Shown here piece by piece: positions 15,588 through 23,798 of a stretch of 45,638 nt of DNA (positions within the stretch are counted from its first letter, which is position 1; every line of letters begins with the position of its first letter). Position numbers and translations under genes: made by a program. This DNA is from F23-D06 sp045130275. GTDB lineage: Bacteria > Bacteroidota > Bacteroidia > Bacteroidales > WCHB1-69. The notes under the pieces are model-generated. The model was not told the origin of the DNA. It made no database searches and saw nothing but the letters and a program-made list of their open reading frames with translations. The stretch covers positions 1 to 45,638 of the forward strand of contig JBGUPL010000034.1 in the NCBI GenBank assembly GCA_045130275.1, given 5' to 3'.

Positions 15588-15708
15588 GTTCCCTTCCGAG
15601 AAACATTATGAATGAACATTGCATTGCTGACAGTTCATTCAGGCCAATAGCTTTGTTGCCAGAATTTATTGGTTTTCAGGACGCCGTTTTAACGAAGGGA
15701 CTCCCCTT
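15588..15708 (+). other. Structured element or operator region upstream of the hydrogenase genes
   Basis: Three nested complementarities occupy the 188-bp gap after adhE: TCCCTTC (15590-15596) with GAAGGGA (15694-15700), GAATGAAC (15610-15617) with GTTCATTC (15633-15640), and CCAATA (15644-15649) with TATTGG (15667-15672). Drawn as RNA this is a three-way junction. AAGGG (15695-15699) can instead pair with CCCTT (15704-15708) ahead of a T-run, an alternative that excludes the outer helix. It matches no riboswitch class that I recognise. A promoter-like TAGCTTTG lies inside, so the second complementarity may instead be an operator. Confidence 0.45.
15648..15655 (+). promoter_or_regulatory. Possible -7 promoter element of the hydrogenase operon
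   Basis: TAGCTTTG fits TAnnTTTG, with TTG 21 bp upstream (15624-15626). The GAATGAAC/GTTCATTC inverted repeat spans the upstream element. Competes with the structured-RNA reading of the same bases. Confidence 0.4.
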
Positions 15709-15749
15709 TTTGAAAAGAATAAAAACAGTAACAATCAAAATTTAATATC

Positions 15750-16049
15750 ATGATAGTAAAAGTTTGTGTCGGCAGTTCCTGCCATTTGAAAGGATCCTAC
15801 GATGTGATCCAAGTCCTCAAAGACATCATCAAGAAATACGATGTAGAGGATATCGTTGAACTTCAGGCCAGTTTTTGCCTCGGCCATTGTGCCCAGGGTG
15901 TGAATGTGAAAGCTGAAGGCATTTCTGCACCCAAGATGGAGAAGGCGGGCATCGCTCCTAATGAGGGTTATCTGCTCCTCCACAATGTTACTCGAGAGAA
16001 TGCCGAAGAGCTTTTCGCTAAAGAGGTTTATCCTTTGTTGGACCTGTAA
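15750..16049 (+). CDS. Thioredoxin-like [2Fe-2S] ferredoxin, NuoE/HydC-like
   Basis: A 99-residue protein with the thioredoxin-like [2Fe-2S] fold of the NuoE/HndA/HydC family in single-domain form. Ligands are Cys6, Cys11 (CVGSSCHLKG), Cys43 and Cys47 (SFCLGHC). It should pass electrons between a hydrogenase-type protein and another carrier in the cytoplasm. No flavin-binding NuoF-like subunit is encoded here, so this is not a complete bifurcating hydrogenase. It is followed after 12 bp by the HydS-like gene; the linkage of the two is typical of sensory hydrogenase clusters. Confidence 0.88.
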   Translation: MIVKVCVGSSCHLKGSYDVIQVLKDIIKKYDVEDIVELQASFCLGHCAQGVNVKAEGISAPKMEKAGIAPNEGYLLLHNVTRENAEELFAKEVYPLLDL

Positions 16050-16061
16050 GCCCCAACTGTT

Positions 16062-17771
16062 ATGCCTCAATATCTGGAATTTAAGAAAGCCCGCTGCAAG
16101 GACTGCTACAAATGTCTGCGTGAATGCCCCGTGAAAGCCATCAACTTCAACGGGCATCAGGCAGAAATCATAGAAGATCGTTGCATCCTTTGCGGCCATT
16201 GCACCTTGATATGCCCTCAGAATGCCAAAATTGTGCATAGCGAGCTTGACGAGGTGAAACACTTGCTTGAAGGTCCTGACAAGGTAATTGCCAGTGTGGC
16301 CCCCTCCTTTCTGTCCAGTTTCGGCTTGCAGGATTTCACCGTCTTCAAGCTAGCGCTGGCTCGTCTGGGATTCGCTGACGCGGAAGAGACGGCTGTTGGT
16401 GCACAAGCTGTGACTCAGGAGTACGCTCGTTTACTGAAGACCGGCGAGTTCAAGAACTTCATCACGTCGGCTTGTCCTGCTGTTTGCCGAATGATTCAAG
16501 AATACTACCCGAAAGCACTCAAATATTTGGCACCGGTGGATTCCCCCATGGTAGCGCATGCCAAACTCCTCAAAAAACAGTATCCAGATGCGAAAATCGT
16601 CTTCTTGGGACCATGCATCGCCAAAAAGCGCGAAGCTGCCGAAAGTGACCTTATTGACAATGTACTGACGTTCGAGGAGGTCAAACAACTCTTTGACGAG
16701 AAGGGAATTGTATTGGAAGATATCACCCATATCCAGTTCGAAAACAACAGCGGTGCCCCCAATTTGGCTAAAGAATATCCCGTATGTCAAGGAATAATCA
16801 ATTCCTTCCCCAGCCTTCCTGAAGGATATGACTACATTGCGGTCGATGGGCCGAGGAAAAGTGTGGAAACACTCTCCAAAATCGAATATCTTGACCATGT
16901 TTTTTTGGAAATCAACCTCTGTGTGGATGCTTGCGTAAATGGACCGTGTTCATTGGTGGTGGATGGCGGATCAACAAAGTCCACTGCTGACATTCGCAAG
17001 TATGTCTCCCGTGAGAAGCAGGCGAAAACTGCTCCCTATACAGAGAAGTCTTTGGAAGTGAGCCTTACGGCCTCCCATCCTCGCATTCGCAGCCATAGTA
17101 TGCCTGCCAGCGAGAAGGAGATTGAATCCATCCTGCGCAGAACTGGCAAACTGAAACCTGAGGACGAGCTTAACTGCGGCTCTTGCGGCTATTCCACTTG
17201 TCGCGAAAAGGCGTGGGCGGTCTATAACGGCTATGCCGACATCGACATCTGTCTCCCTTATATGCGCAGCCGTGCCGAATCACTCTCTTTCGAAATCATC
17301 CAGCACAGTCCTGAGGGCATCATTGTGCTTGATGCGGACATGAACATCATGGAGGTGAACGGCAAAGGAAGGGAATTGCTCGGCATCGACGACCCTAACG
17401 CCAAAGGCCGTCCCGCCATTGACTTCTTCAACCCCATTGATTTCTGCAATGCCTACAACCAGAAAAACCGCGTGGACTGCAGTAAAATGTACATTCCTAG
17501 TTCAAAGCGCTACATTGACCTATCCATTACCTACTTGTCTGGCCAAGATGTGTTGTTCGGTATTATGAAGGACATTACAGAGATGGTCAACTATGAGGAA
17601 CAGATTCAGGAGGTAAAGTTGAAAACTTTGGCTACCACTGATGAGGTCATCAAAAAGCAGATGCGCGTGGCACAGGAGATTGCCTCTTTGTTGGGTGAAA
17701 CCACTGCTGAAACCAAAGTAGCCCTCTTGAAGCTGAAGCAAACATTGACGGACGATAAAAACGTGAAATGA
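16062..17771 (+). CDS. PAS-containing [FeFe]-hydrogenase-like protein (HydS type, group C)
   Basis: A 569-residue protein. Two [4Fe-4S] ferredoxin motifs come first (Cys12, 15, 18, 22 and Cys41, 44, 47, 51). A [FeFe] hydrogenase large-domain follows with divergent H-cluster loops: TSACPAVC in place of TSCCP, LGPCIAKKRE for the second motif, and LCVDACVNGPC for the third. Next is a Cys-rich four-cysteine domain (LNCGSCGYSTC) and a PAS domain (about 405-510). This architecture is that of HydS, thought to sense H2 or redox state and pass the signal on rather than to catalyse turnover. The stop overlaps the next gene, a PP2C phosphatase, by 4 bp, making a sensor-effector pair. Confidence 0.88.
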   Translation: MPQYLEFKKARCKDCYKCLRECPVKAINFNGHQAEIIEDRCILCGHCTLICPQNAKIVHSELDEVKHLLEGPDKVIASVAPSFLSSFGLQDFTVFKLALARLGFADAEETAVGAQAVTQEYARLLKTGEFKNFITSACPAVCRMIQEYYPKALKYLAPVDSPMVAHAKLLKKQYPDAKIVFLGPCIAKKREAAESDLIDNVLTFEEVKQLFDEKGIVLEDITHIQFENNSGAPNLAKEYPVCQGIINSFPSLPEGYDYIAVDGPRKSVETLSKIEYLDHVFLEINLCVDACVNGPCSLVVDGGSTKSTADIRKYVSREKQAKTAPYTEKSLEVSLTASHPRIRSHSMPASEKEIESILRRTGKLKPEDELNCGSCGYSTCREKAWAVYNGYADIDICLPYMRSRAESLSFEIIQHSPEGIIVLDADMNIMEVNGKGRELLGIDDPNAKGRPAIDFFNPIDFCNAYNQKNRVDCSKMYIPSSKRYIDLSITYLSGQDVLFGIMKDITEMVNYEEQIQEVKLKTLATTDEVIKKQMRVAQEIASLLGETTAETKVALLKLKQTLTDDKNVK

Positions 17772-18931
17772 TGGAACTCTGCTTAGAATACGGATATACG
17801 TCCCTGAACCACGTGGGGGAGGAACTGTGTGGCGACAATGTGGCCAGTTGTGTGAAAGACGACTACACCACAGTGGTGTTGGCCGACGGTTTGGGCAGCG
17901 GTGTGAAGGCCAACATCCTTTCCACACTCACCTCCAAGATTCTCTGTACGATGGCTTCCAACGACATTGACATTTACGATTGTGTGGAAACCATCATCCA
18001 AACCTTGCCAGTGTGTCAGGTACGTCAGGTGGCCTATTCCACTTTCTCCATCCTCCATGTCAACAAAGAGGGGAAAGGTTTCCTCTTCGAGTTCGACAAC
18101 CCGGAAGCTATCTACTACCACAACGGCAAATGCGGCAATTTCGAACGTACCGAGCTGAATGTATGTGGAAAAAAGGTCTTTAAATCCGAACTTCAATTGG
18201 AAGAGGATGACATCGTGATTATGATGTCGGACGGAACAATCCATGCCGGTATCGGTATGATTCTGAACTTCGGATGGGAGCGTCCGCAAATCATGGAGCA
18301 TCTTGACAACAATATCACTCCTGAGATGTCGGCACGTGCCGTCGCCTGCCTTTTCGCCTCCGCTTGCAACGATTTGTATGTGGATAAACCCGGTGATGAC
18401 ACTACCGTTGCCGCTGTGAAGATTCGTAAACGCGTAGATGCCAACGTGATGGTTGGTCCCCCCGTGGATAAGGAAAAGGATGATTTCTACGTGGACCGCT
18501 TTTTGCAAGGCAATACAAAAAAGATTGTCTGTGGCGGTACCAGCTCATTGATTGTAGCGCGCCATCTGAACACCCAAGTGGTGACGAGTTTCGATTTCCC
18601 CGACAAGGAAGTTCCGCCTATCGGGTACATTCGTGGTGTGGATTTGACAACTGAGGGAGTTATCACACTACGACGGTTGCTTCAACTGTCGGAGAAATAT
18701 CTCTCTGTGACGGATTTGACACCGAAGACCTTTCACAAGACCGATGGAGCTTCCCTGCTTGCAGACCAGCTGTTCGAGCAGGCCACCCACATCACCTTCT
18801 TCGTCGGACAGAGTGTCAATGTTGCCCATCAGGGACTGCCCATCGACACCACGATGAAGCTGAAATTGGTGGAGAAGATTTCCGAAAACCTCAGAAAAAT
18901 GGGGAAGACAGTGGAACTTTATTATGATTGA
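17768..18931 (+). CDS. SpoIIE/PP2C-family serine phosphatase of the hydrogenase cluster
   Basis: A 387-residue protein. The N-terminal half is a PP2C/SpoIIE-type phosphatase: DNVASCVKDDYTTVVLADGLGSG gives the first metal-binding Asp-Gly, IVIMMSDGTIHAG the second, and GDDTTVAAVKI the third. The C-terminal region (about 225-387) is not one I can name. The gene overlaps the HydS-like gene by 4 bp and is followed after 29 bp by the group B hydrogenase. Its likely role is to dephosphorylate a protein partner in response to the HydS PAS sensor. The partner is not visible in the window; no matching kinase or anti-sigma factor is encoded next to it. Confidence 0.85.
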   Translation: MMELCLEYGYTSLNHVGEELCGDNVASCVKDDYTTVVLADGLGSGVKANILSTLTSKILCTMASNDIDIYDCVETIIQTLPVCQVRQVAYSTFSILHVNKEGKGFLFEFDNPEAIYYHNGKCGNFERTELNVCGKKVFKSELQLEEDDIVIMMSDGTIHAGIGMILNFGWERPQIMEHLDNNITPEMSARAVACLFASACNDLYVDKPGDDTTVAAVKIRKRVDANVMVGPPVDKEKDDFYVDRFLQGNTKKIVCGGTSSLIVARHLNTQVVTSFDFPDKEVPPIGYIRGVDLTTEGVITLRRLLQLSEKYLSVTDLTPKTFHKTDGASLLADQLFEQATHITFFVGQSVNVAHQGLPIDTTMKLKLVEKISENLRKMGKTVELYYD

Positions 18932-18960
18932 TTATTTATAAACCAATGATTTGAAGAAAA

Positions 18961-20391
18961 ATGAACGACACAAATATCGTTTTCGACACCAATGTACAAT
19001 TGGTGAAATATAAAGTACTGAAGGAAATTATCCGTCGTGCCTACGAAGGTGGTTTGGAGAACGCGTACCGTGAGGTGCCGAAACTGCTCAGTCCTGGGCC
19101 CAAAGCTGATACCCGCTGCTGCATTTACAAGGAGCGGGCCATCTTGGAGGACCGTATCCAGATGGCGATGGGTGGTAACAAGGAAAATCCCAACGTCATT
19201 GAGGTGATTGATAGTGCTTGTGATGAATGCCCCATCGATGGCATATACGTCACGCCTGCCTGCCGTGGCTGTATGGTACACAGCTGCAAGGAAGTTTGCC
19301 CCAAAGGAGCCATCACTATTGTCAACCATAAAGCTACGGTGGATAAGGATAAATGCATCGAGTGTGGAAAATGTACTAAAGTGTGTCCCTATTCCGCCAT
19401 CATCATGCAACATCGTCCGTGTATGATGAGTTGCAAGGTGAAGGCCATCTCCATTGATGAGAATCGCAAGGCCCACATTGACAACGACAAGTGCATTTCC
19501 TGCGGCGCGTGTGTCTACAAGTGTCCTTTCGGTGCCATTAGCGACAAATCGTTGGTTTTGGACATCATTGATATCCTGAAGAAGTCGGAAAACAATACTA
19601 AATACAAGGTTTATGCGGTTATTGCGCCAGCCATCGTCAGCCAGTGTCGGTTCGGACGCATCTCGCAAGTGGTCACGGCCATCAAGAAATTAGGATTTCA
19701 TCAGGTGGTGGAAGCAGCCATTGGCGCCGATATGACACTATACCGCGAGGCATTGGAGTGGAACGAAAAGAAGCTGATGACCACTTCCTGCTGTCCTTCT
19801 TTTGTGGCTTTCGTGGAGAAAAATTTCCCCACGTTGGCGCAGTACATATCCAGTTCCGTATCCCCAATGGTGGAAGCTGCTCGCTTGATCAAACGGTCGG
19901 ATCCCACGGCCAAGGTGATTTTTATCGGACCTTGTTCTTCGAAAAAAATGGAGTACCGATTGGAAAAAACCGGCGGCGCCATTGATTCGGTGATGTCCTT
20001 CGAAGAACTGCAAGCCTTCGTGGATGCTCGCGGTATTGACACCACCCAACAGGAGGATTCCGAATTGAACAACGCATCCTTCTACGGACGTATTTTCGCC
20101 AAGTCGGGCGGAATTACACAAGGCATCACGGATGTGGCTGCCCAAATGGGTGTTGAGGGTGTGAAACCCATCGCGATGAACGGTATCGACGAGTGCAAGG
20201 CCAACTTATTGCGCCTGAAGATGGGCAAAGCCGCCGAGAATTTCTTCGAAGGTATGGCCTGCGATGGCGGATGTCTTAACGGTCCCCTTTGCATCACCCA
20301 TAGTCCCAGAAATGTGGTGGATGTCGATAAATACGGCAACGAAGCCAAGGAAAAAACCATCTTTAATACCGTTAAATTGTTTGATTTATAG
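18961..20391 (+). CDS. Monomeric group B [FeFe] hydrogenase
   Basis: A 476-residue ferredoxin-dependent type hydrogenase. Three Cys-rich [4Fe-4S] regions precede the catalytic domain (PACRGCMVHSCKEVCP, CIECGKCTKVCP, CISCGACVYKCP). The H-cluster loops are TTSCCPSF, GPCSSKKMEYR and GMACDGGCLNGP, all with intact cysteines, so it should be catalytic. The arrangement CPIDGIYVTPACRGC is typical of group B enzymes, whose in vivo direction is poorly established. With HydS, the phosphatase and the [2Fe-2S] protein it forms a recurring cluster. Maturases HydE, HydF and HydG are not in the window and must be elsewhere. Transcription probably ends near 20398-20412, where GGCGA pairs with TCGCC. Confidence 0.9.
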   Translation: MNDTNIVFDTNVQLVKYKVLKEIIRRAYEGGLENAYREVPKLLSPGPKADTRCCIYKERAILEDRIQMAMGGNKENPNVIEVIDSACDECPIDGIYVTPACRGCMVHSCKEVCPKGAITIVNHKATVDKDKCIECGKCTKVCPYSAIIMQHRPCMMSCKVKAISIDENRKAHIDNDKCISCGACVYKCPFGAISDKSLVLDIIDILKKSENNTKYKVYAVIAPAIVSQCRFGRISQVVTAIKKLGFHQVVEAAIGADMTLYREALEWNEKKLMTTSCCPSFVAFVEKNFPTLAQYISSSVSPMVEAARLIKRSDPTAKVIFIGPCSSKKMEYRLEKTGGAIDSVMSFEELQAFVDARGIDTTQQEDSELNNASFYGRIFAKSGGITQGITDVAAQMGVEGVKPIAMNGIDECKANLLRLKMGKAAENFFEGMACDGGCLNGPLCITHSPRNVVDVDKYGNEAKEKTIFNTVKLFDL

Positions 20392-20427
20392 CCTTTGGCG
20401 AATTGCTCGCCATATTCAAAAATTTTC

Positions 20428-20435
20428 TATCTTTG
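20428..20435 (+). promoter_or_regulatory. -7 promoter element of the 4-hydroxybutyrate operon
   Basis: TATCTTTG followed by CCGCG, about 50 bp upstream of the riboswitch. ATTG at 20402-20405 is a possible -33 element. Confidence 0.7.
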
Positions 20436-20449
20436 CCGCGTTCAAAAAA

Positions 20450-20463
20450 GATAAAAAATTATC
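20450..20463 (+). promoter_or_regulatory. Third copy of the rex/adhE-type palindrome
   Basis: GATAAAAAATTATC, one base different from the copies at 12220 and 12979. It lies about 8 bp after the predicted start of transcription and before the cobalamin riboswitch, a good place for a repressor. Confidence 0.45.
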
Positions 20464-20489
20464 GTTTTAGTTCTTTGAAATTTGCAGTC

Positions 20490-20648
20490 ACTGAGGTTCT
20501 TTCGTGAGAAAGATTAAAACGGGAATCGTGTGTGAATCACGAGCTGTCGCGCAACTGTAAGCTCATTGAACGTCGTATGCAATTATGCCACTGAAGCAAT
20601 TTGGGAAGGCGCATGCGATGAGCGAGCCAGGAGACCTGCCCCAGATGA
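20490..20648 (+). promoter_or_regulatory. Cobalamin (B12) riboswitch upstream of the 4-hydroxybutyrate operon
   Basis: All hallmark blocks are present in order: GAGGTTCTTTCGTGAGAAAG, TTAAAACGGGAATCGTGTG, TGAATCACGAGCTGTCGCGC, AACTGTAAG, GCCACTG (20587-20593), TTGGGAAGGC, and the B12 box AGCCAGGAGACCTGCC (20625-20640). It is a closer match to consensus than the first copy. The regulated genes encode 4-hydroxybutyryl-CoA dehydratase and partners, none of which uses B12. With the normal OFF behaviour of this class, the operon would be made when cobalamin is scarce. Confidence 0.95.
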
Positions 20649-20894
20649 TTTGGCAATGCTTTCGCGTAAAAAGCAGCGTCAAGTAGCAGTCTCATCATCT
20701 TGTGATTATTACATCAGGGATAATCTGATCCTACTTTTGGATAATGCGGTTACTACACCGGTTCTCCCTCTTTTTTCCGTACTTTTCCGCCCGTCAGCAA
20801 TGTCGGGTGTGATTCGTATTGTGCGAAGGCTTTGTCATTGCACCTTTTGATTATTTTAAACTTTTATTTATAAACAATCAAAATTATTATAGTT
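20649..20894 (+). other. Long untranslated leader between riboswitch and 4-hydroxybutyryl-CoA dehydratase
   Basis: About 245 bp with no credible gene. A short 94-codon frame from 20566 overlaps the riboswitch and has no protein character. CCCG (20791-20794) and CGGG (20805-20808) can form a small stem, with a weak pyrimidine tract later; I see no strong terminator. It may hold the expression platform of the riboswitch. Confidence 0.4.
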
Positions 20895-22340
20895 ATGATG
20901 ACAAGAGACCAATACATTGAAAGTCTTCGCAAGATGAAGATGAACGTCTGGTACATGGGCGAAAAAATCGACAACCCTGTGGACCATCCCATGATTCGCC
21001 CGTCACTCAACTCAGTGGCCATGACCTACTGGCTGGCTGAACAACCTGAATATCAAAATGTGATGACTGCCGTAAGTAACCTCACCGGCAAGCGCATCAA
21101 TCGCTTCTGTCACCTGCACCAGAGCACTGAAGACCTGGTGAACAAGGTGAAGATGCAACGTCTTTGCGGTCAGAAGACGGCCGCTTGCTTCCAACGTTGC
21201 GTTGGCATGGACGCCTTCAACGCCATTTATAGCACCACCTACGAAATCGACCAGAAATACGGTACGGAATACCACAAACGCTTTACGGAGTATCTGAAAT
21301 GGGTGCAGGACAATGACCTGACCGTGGACGGCGCGATGACCGACCCGAAGGGCGACCGCAGTCTCAGTCCCAGCAAGCAGGCTGATCCCGACCTGTTCCT
21401 TCACATTGCTGAAATTCGTCCTGATGGTATTGTCGTGCGCGGTGCAAAGGCCCACCAAACCGGTGCAGTGAACAGCCACGAGCACCTCATCATGCCCACC
21501 CAGGCCATGAAGGAAGAAGACAAAGCATACGCGGTGAGTTTTGCCATTCCCACCGACGCCGAGGGCATCACCATGATCTATGGCCGTCAGAGCTGTGACA
21601 CCCGCAAACTGGAGGAATACCACGACATTGACCTTGGCAATTCGCAGTTCGGCGGTCACGAGGCCCTCGTGATTTTCGACGATGTGTTCATCCCCAACGA
21701 CCGTGTCTTCATGTGTGAAGAATACGACTTCGCCGGTATGATGGTGGAGCGTTTCGCCGGCTATCACCGTCAGAGCTATGGCGGCTGTAAAGTGGGCGTG
21801 GGCGATGTACTCATTGGCGCTGCAGCACTTGCCGCAGAAGCCAACGGTGTGCCGAAAGCCAGCCATATCAAGGACAAAATCATCGAAATGACGCACCTTA
21901 ACGAGACCCTCTACAGCTGCGGTATCGCCTGCTCTTGCGAGGGCTGCCAGATGGCTGCCGGTAACTACATGATCAACCTGCTGTTGGCCAACGTCTGCAA
22001 GCAGAACGTCACTCGTCTGCCTTACGAGATTGCCCGTCTGGCCGAGGATATCGCCGGTGGTCTGATGGTCACCATGCCCAGCGAGGCCGATTTGCGTAGC
22101 AAGGAAATCGGCCACTATGTGGAGAAATATCTCAAAGCTTCACCCAACTTCACTACCGAAGAACGTATGCGCATCTTGCGCCTCATTGAGAACCTCACCC
22201 TTGGTACCGCTGCCGTCGGTTATCGTACCGAAAGTATGCATGGTGCCGGTTCCCCGCAAGCGCAACGCATCATGATTAGCCGCCAGAGCGACCTTGAGGC
22301 CAAGAAACAGCTGGCCAAGGACATTGCTAAAATCAAGTGA
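20895..22340 (+). CDS. abfD: 4-hydroxybutyryl-CoA dehydratase / vinylacetyl-CoA isomerase
   Basis: A 481-residue FAD and [4Fe-4S] enzyme that dehydrates 4-hydroxybutyryl-CoA to crotonyl-CoA by a radical mechanism and does not need B12. The cluster ligands established for the Clostridium aminobutyricum enzyme (Cys99, Cys103, His292, Cys299) fall at Cys98, Cys102, His291 and Cys298 here, in ACFQRC and GYHRQSYGGC. The acyl-CoA dehydrogenase-like fold, the HEHLIMPTQAM stretch and the C-terminal GAGSPQAQR also match. It is the first gene after the riboswitch, and the CoA-transferase follows after 3 bp. In P. gingivalis-type Bacteroidales the enzyme serves butyrate formation from succinate. Confidence 0.95.
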   Translation: MMTRDQYIESLRKMKMNVWYMGEKIDNPVDHPMIRPSLNSVAMTYWLAEQPEYQNVMTAVSNLTGKRINRFCHLHQSTEDLVNKVKMQRLCGQKTAACFQRCVGMDAFNAIYSTTYEIDQKYGTEYHKRFTEYLKWVQDNDLTVDGAMTDPKGDRSLSPSKQADPDLFLHIAEIRPDGIVVRGAKAHQTGAVNSHEHLIMPTQAMKEEDKAYAVSFAIPTDAEGITMIYGRQSCDTRKLEEYHDIDLGNSQFGGHEALVIFDDVFIPNDRVFMCEEYDFAGMMVERFAGYHRQSYGGCKVGVGDVLIGAAALAAEANGVPKASHIKDKIIEMTHLNETLYSCGIACSCEGCQMAAGNYMINLLLANVCKQNVTRLPYEIARLAEDIAGGLMVTMPSEADLRSKEIGHYVEKYLKASPNFTTEERMRILRLIENLTLGTAAVGYRTESMHGAGSPQAQRIMISRQSDLEAKKQLAKDIAKIK

Positions 22341-22343
22341 GAT

Positions 22344-23636
22344 ATGGAATGGAGAGCAGAATATAAGAAACGGCTGACCACTGCCGAGGAAGCCATCAAG
22401 AGCATCAAGGACGGTGACACTGTGGTGATGTCAGAGTGTGCTGGTGTGCCTCGCAAGATTATTAAGACTCTTGCTGAGCATCATGCCGATTTCCACAACG
22501 TCACCATCTACCACATGCTTACCCTCGGCGATGGCGAGTGCTTTACCCCGGAATGTTACGATAACTTCCATCATCTGACCAACTTTGTCGGTGTCAACTC
22601 CAGACAGGCCGTCTGGAGTGGCGCCGGCAGTTTTTTCCCTGCCTATTTCAAGGACATTCCCGAAATGTTGGGCAATGAGATTCCGTGCGATGTGGCGGCC
22701 ATCACCGTTACCGAACCCGGTCCTGATGGATACTGCTCGGTGTCGCTCTCATGCGACTATGCCATTGCAGCTGCCAAGAAGGCCCGCGTAGTCATTGCCG
22801 AAATGAACGACCAGCTGCCCTTCACGTCCGGCGGCACACTGTTGCATGTCACCGAGTTGACCCACATTGTGCCGGTCAACTACACACCGCCGTTGCTACA
22901 GCCCGCCAAAATCGGTCCTGTGGAAGAGGCTATCGGTCGCAATTGTGCCTCTCTCATCAAGGACGGTGACACGCTCCAGTTGGGCATCGGAGCCATCCCT
23001 GATGCAGTGTTAGCGGAATTGAAGGACAAGAAGCATCTCGGCATCCACACCGAGATGTTCTCCGACGGTGTAGTTGATTTGGTGGAGGCTGGTGTCATCG
23101 ACGGTGCGTGCAAGACCCTACACAAGGGTAAACTCGTGGCCACATTCCTCATGGGAACCCAAAAGCTCTACAATTTCGTGGATTGCAACCCCGATGTTGC
23201 GCTTTACGACGTGAATTATGTCAACGACCCGTACATCATTGCCAAGAACGATAACATGGTGGCCATCAACTCCTGTATTGAAGTTGATCTGCAAGGTCAG
23301 GTGGCTAGCGAAACTATGGGCACTAAGCAGTTCAGTGGCACAGGTGGACAGGTGGATTACGTGCGCGGTGCGGCCATGAGCAAAGGCGGTCGCAGCATTA
23401 TGGCGATGCCTTCCACCGCCGCGAAAGGTACGGTGAGTCGCATTGTGGCCACATTGGCTCCTGGAGCGGCCGTCACCACTTCGCGCAATGATGTGGACTA
23501 TATTATCACTGAATATGGTATCGCCCACCTCAAGGGCAAAACCATCGCCCAACGCGCAGAAGCCCTGATCGCCATCGCCCATCCCGATTTCCGTGATCAG
23601 CTCCGCGCCGACTACGAAAAAGCCTACAAGTTTTAG
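22344..23636 (+). CDS. abfT: 4-hydroxybutyrate CoA-transferase
   Basis: A 430-residue family I-type CoA-transferase (acetyl-CoA hydrolase/transferase family). It activates 4-hydroxybutyrate using acetyl-CoA or butyryl-CoA. The catalytic glutamate is predicted to be Glu237 in GIHTEMFSDG. The C-terminal glycine-rich FSGTGGQVDYVRGA and DYIITEYGIAHLKGK are family signatures. It begins 3 bp after abfD, so the two are co-translated. Downstream, a repetitive gap of about 160 bp separates it from the dehydrogenase gene, which may still be in the same transcript because I see no terminator. Confidence 0.92.
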   Translation: MEWRAEYKKRLTTAEEAIKSIKDGDTVVMSECAGVPRKIIKTLAEHHADFHNVTIYHMLTLGDGECFTPECYDNFHHLTNFVGVNSRQAVWSGAGSFFPAYFKDIPEMLGNEIPCDVAAITVTEPGPDGYCSVSLSCDYAIAAAKKARVVIAEMNDQLPFTSGGTLLHVTELTHIVPVNYTPPLLQPAKIGPVEEAIGRNCASLIKDGDTLQLGIGAIPDAVLAELKDKKHLGIHTEMFSDGVVDLVEAGVIDGACKTLHKGKLVATFLMGTQKLYNFVDCNPDVALYDVNYVNDPYIIAKNDNMVAINSCIEVDLQGQVASETMGTKQFSGTGGQVDYVRGAAMSKGGRSIMAMPSTAAKGTVSRIVATLAPGAAVTTSRNDVDYIITEYGIAHLKGKTIAQRAEALIAIAHPDFRDQLRADYEKAYKF

Positions 23637-23640
23637 TAAA

Positions 23641-23798
23641 TGTTGGTGAGTGAATGTTGATGAGTAAATGTTGGTTACTGCGTGTTGGTGAGTAAATGTT
23701 AACATTAAATAACCAACAGCCACAGGCTAACCAACAGCGAAGCCAATTAACATGAAATAACTAACACGAAGTAATAAACACGAAGTAATAAACCAATA
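23641..23798 (+). repeat. Degenerate direct and inverted intergenic repeats
   Basis: Short variants of GTTGGTGAGTAAATGTT are repeated in the first half (23643, 23683 and a diverged copy between). TAACACGAAGTAATAAA-like units are repeated in the second half (23763 and 23777). The halves are partly complementary: TGTTGGTTA (23669-23677) with TAACCAACA elsewhere in the gap. Related sequence occurs at 11800-11835. No gene is present. Confidence 0.65.

Noticed and set aside
20566..20850. 94-codon frame after the second riboswitch
   Set aside because: Begins inside the riboswitch aptamer and has no recognisable protein character.
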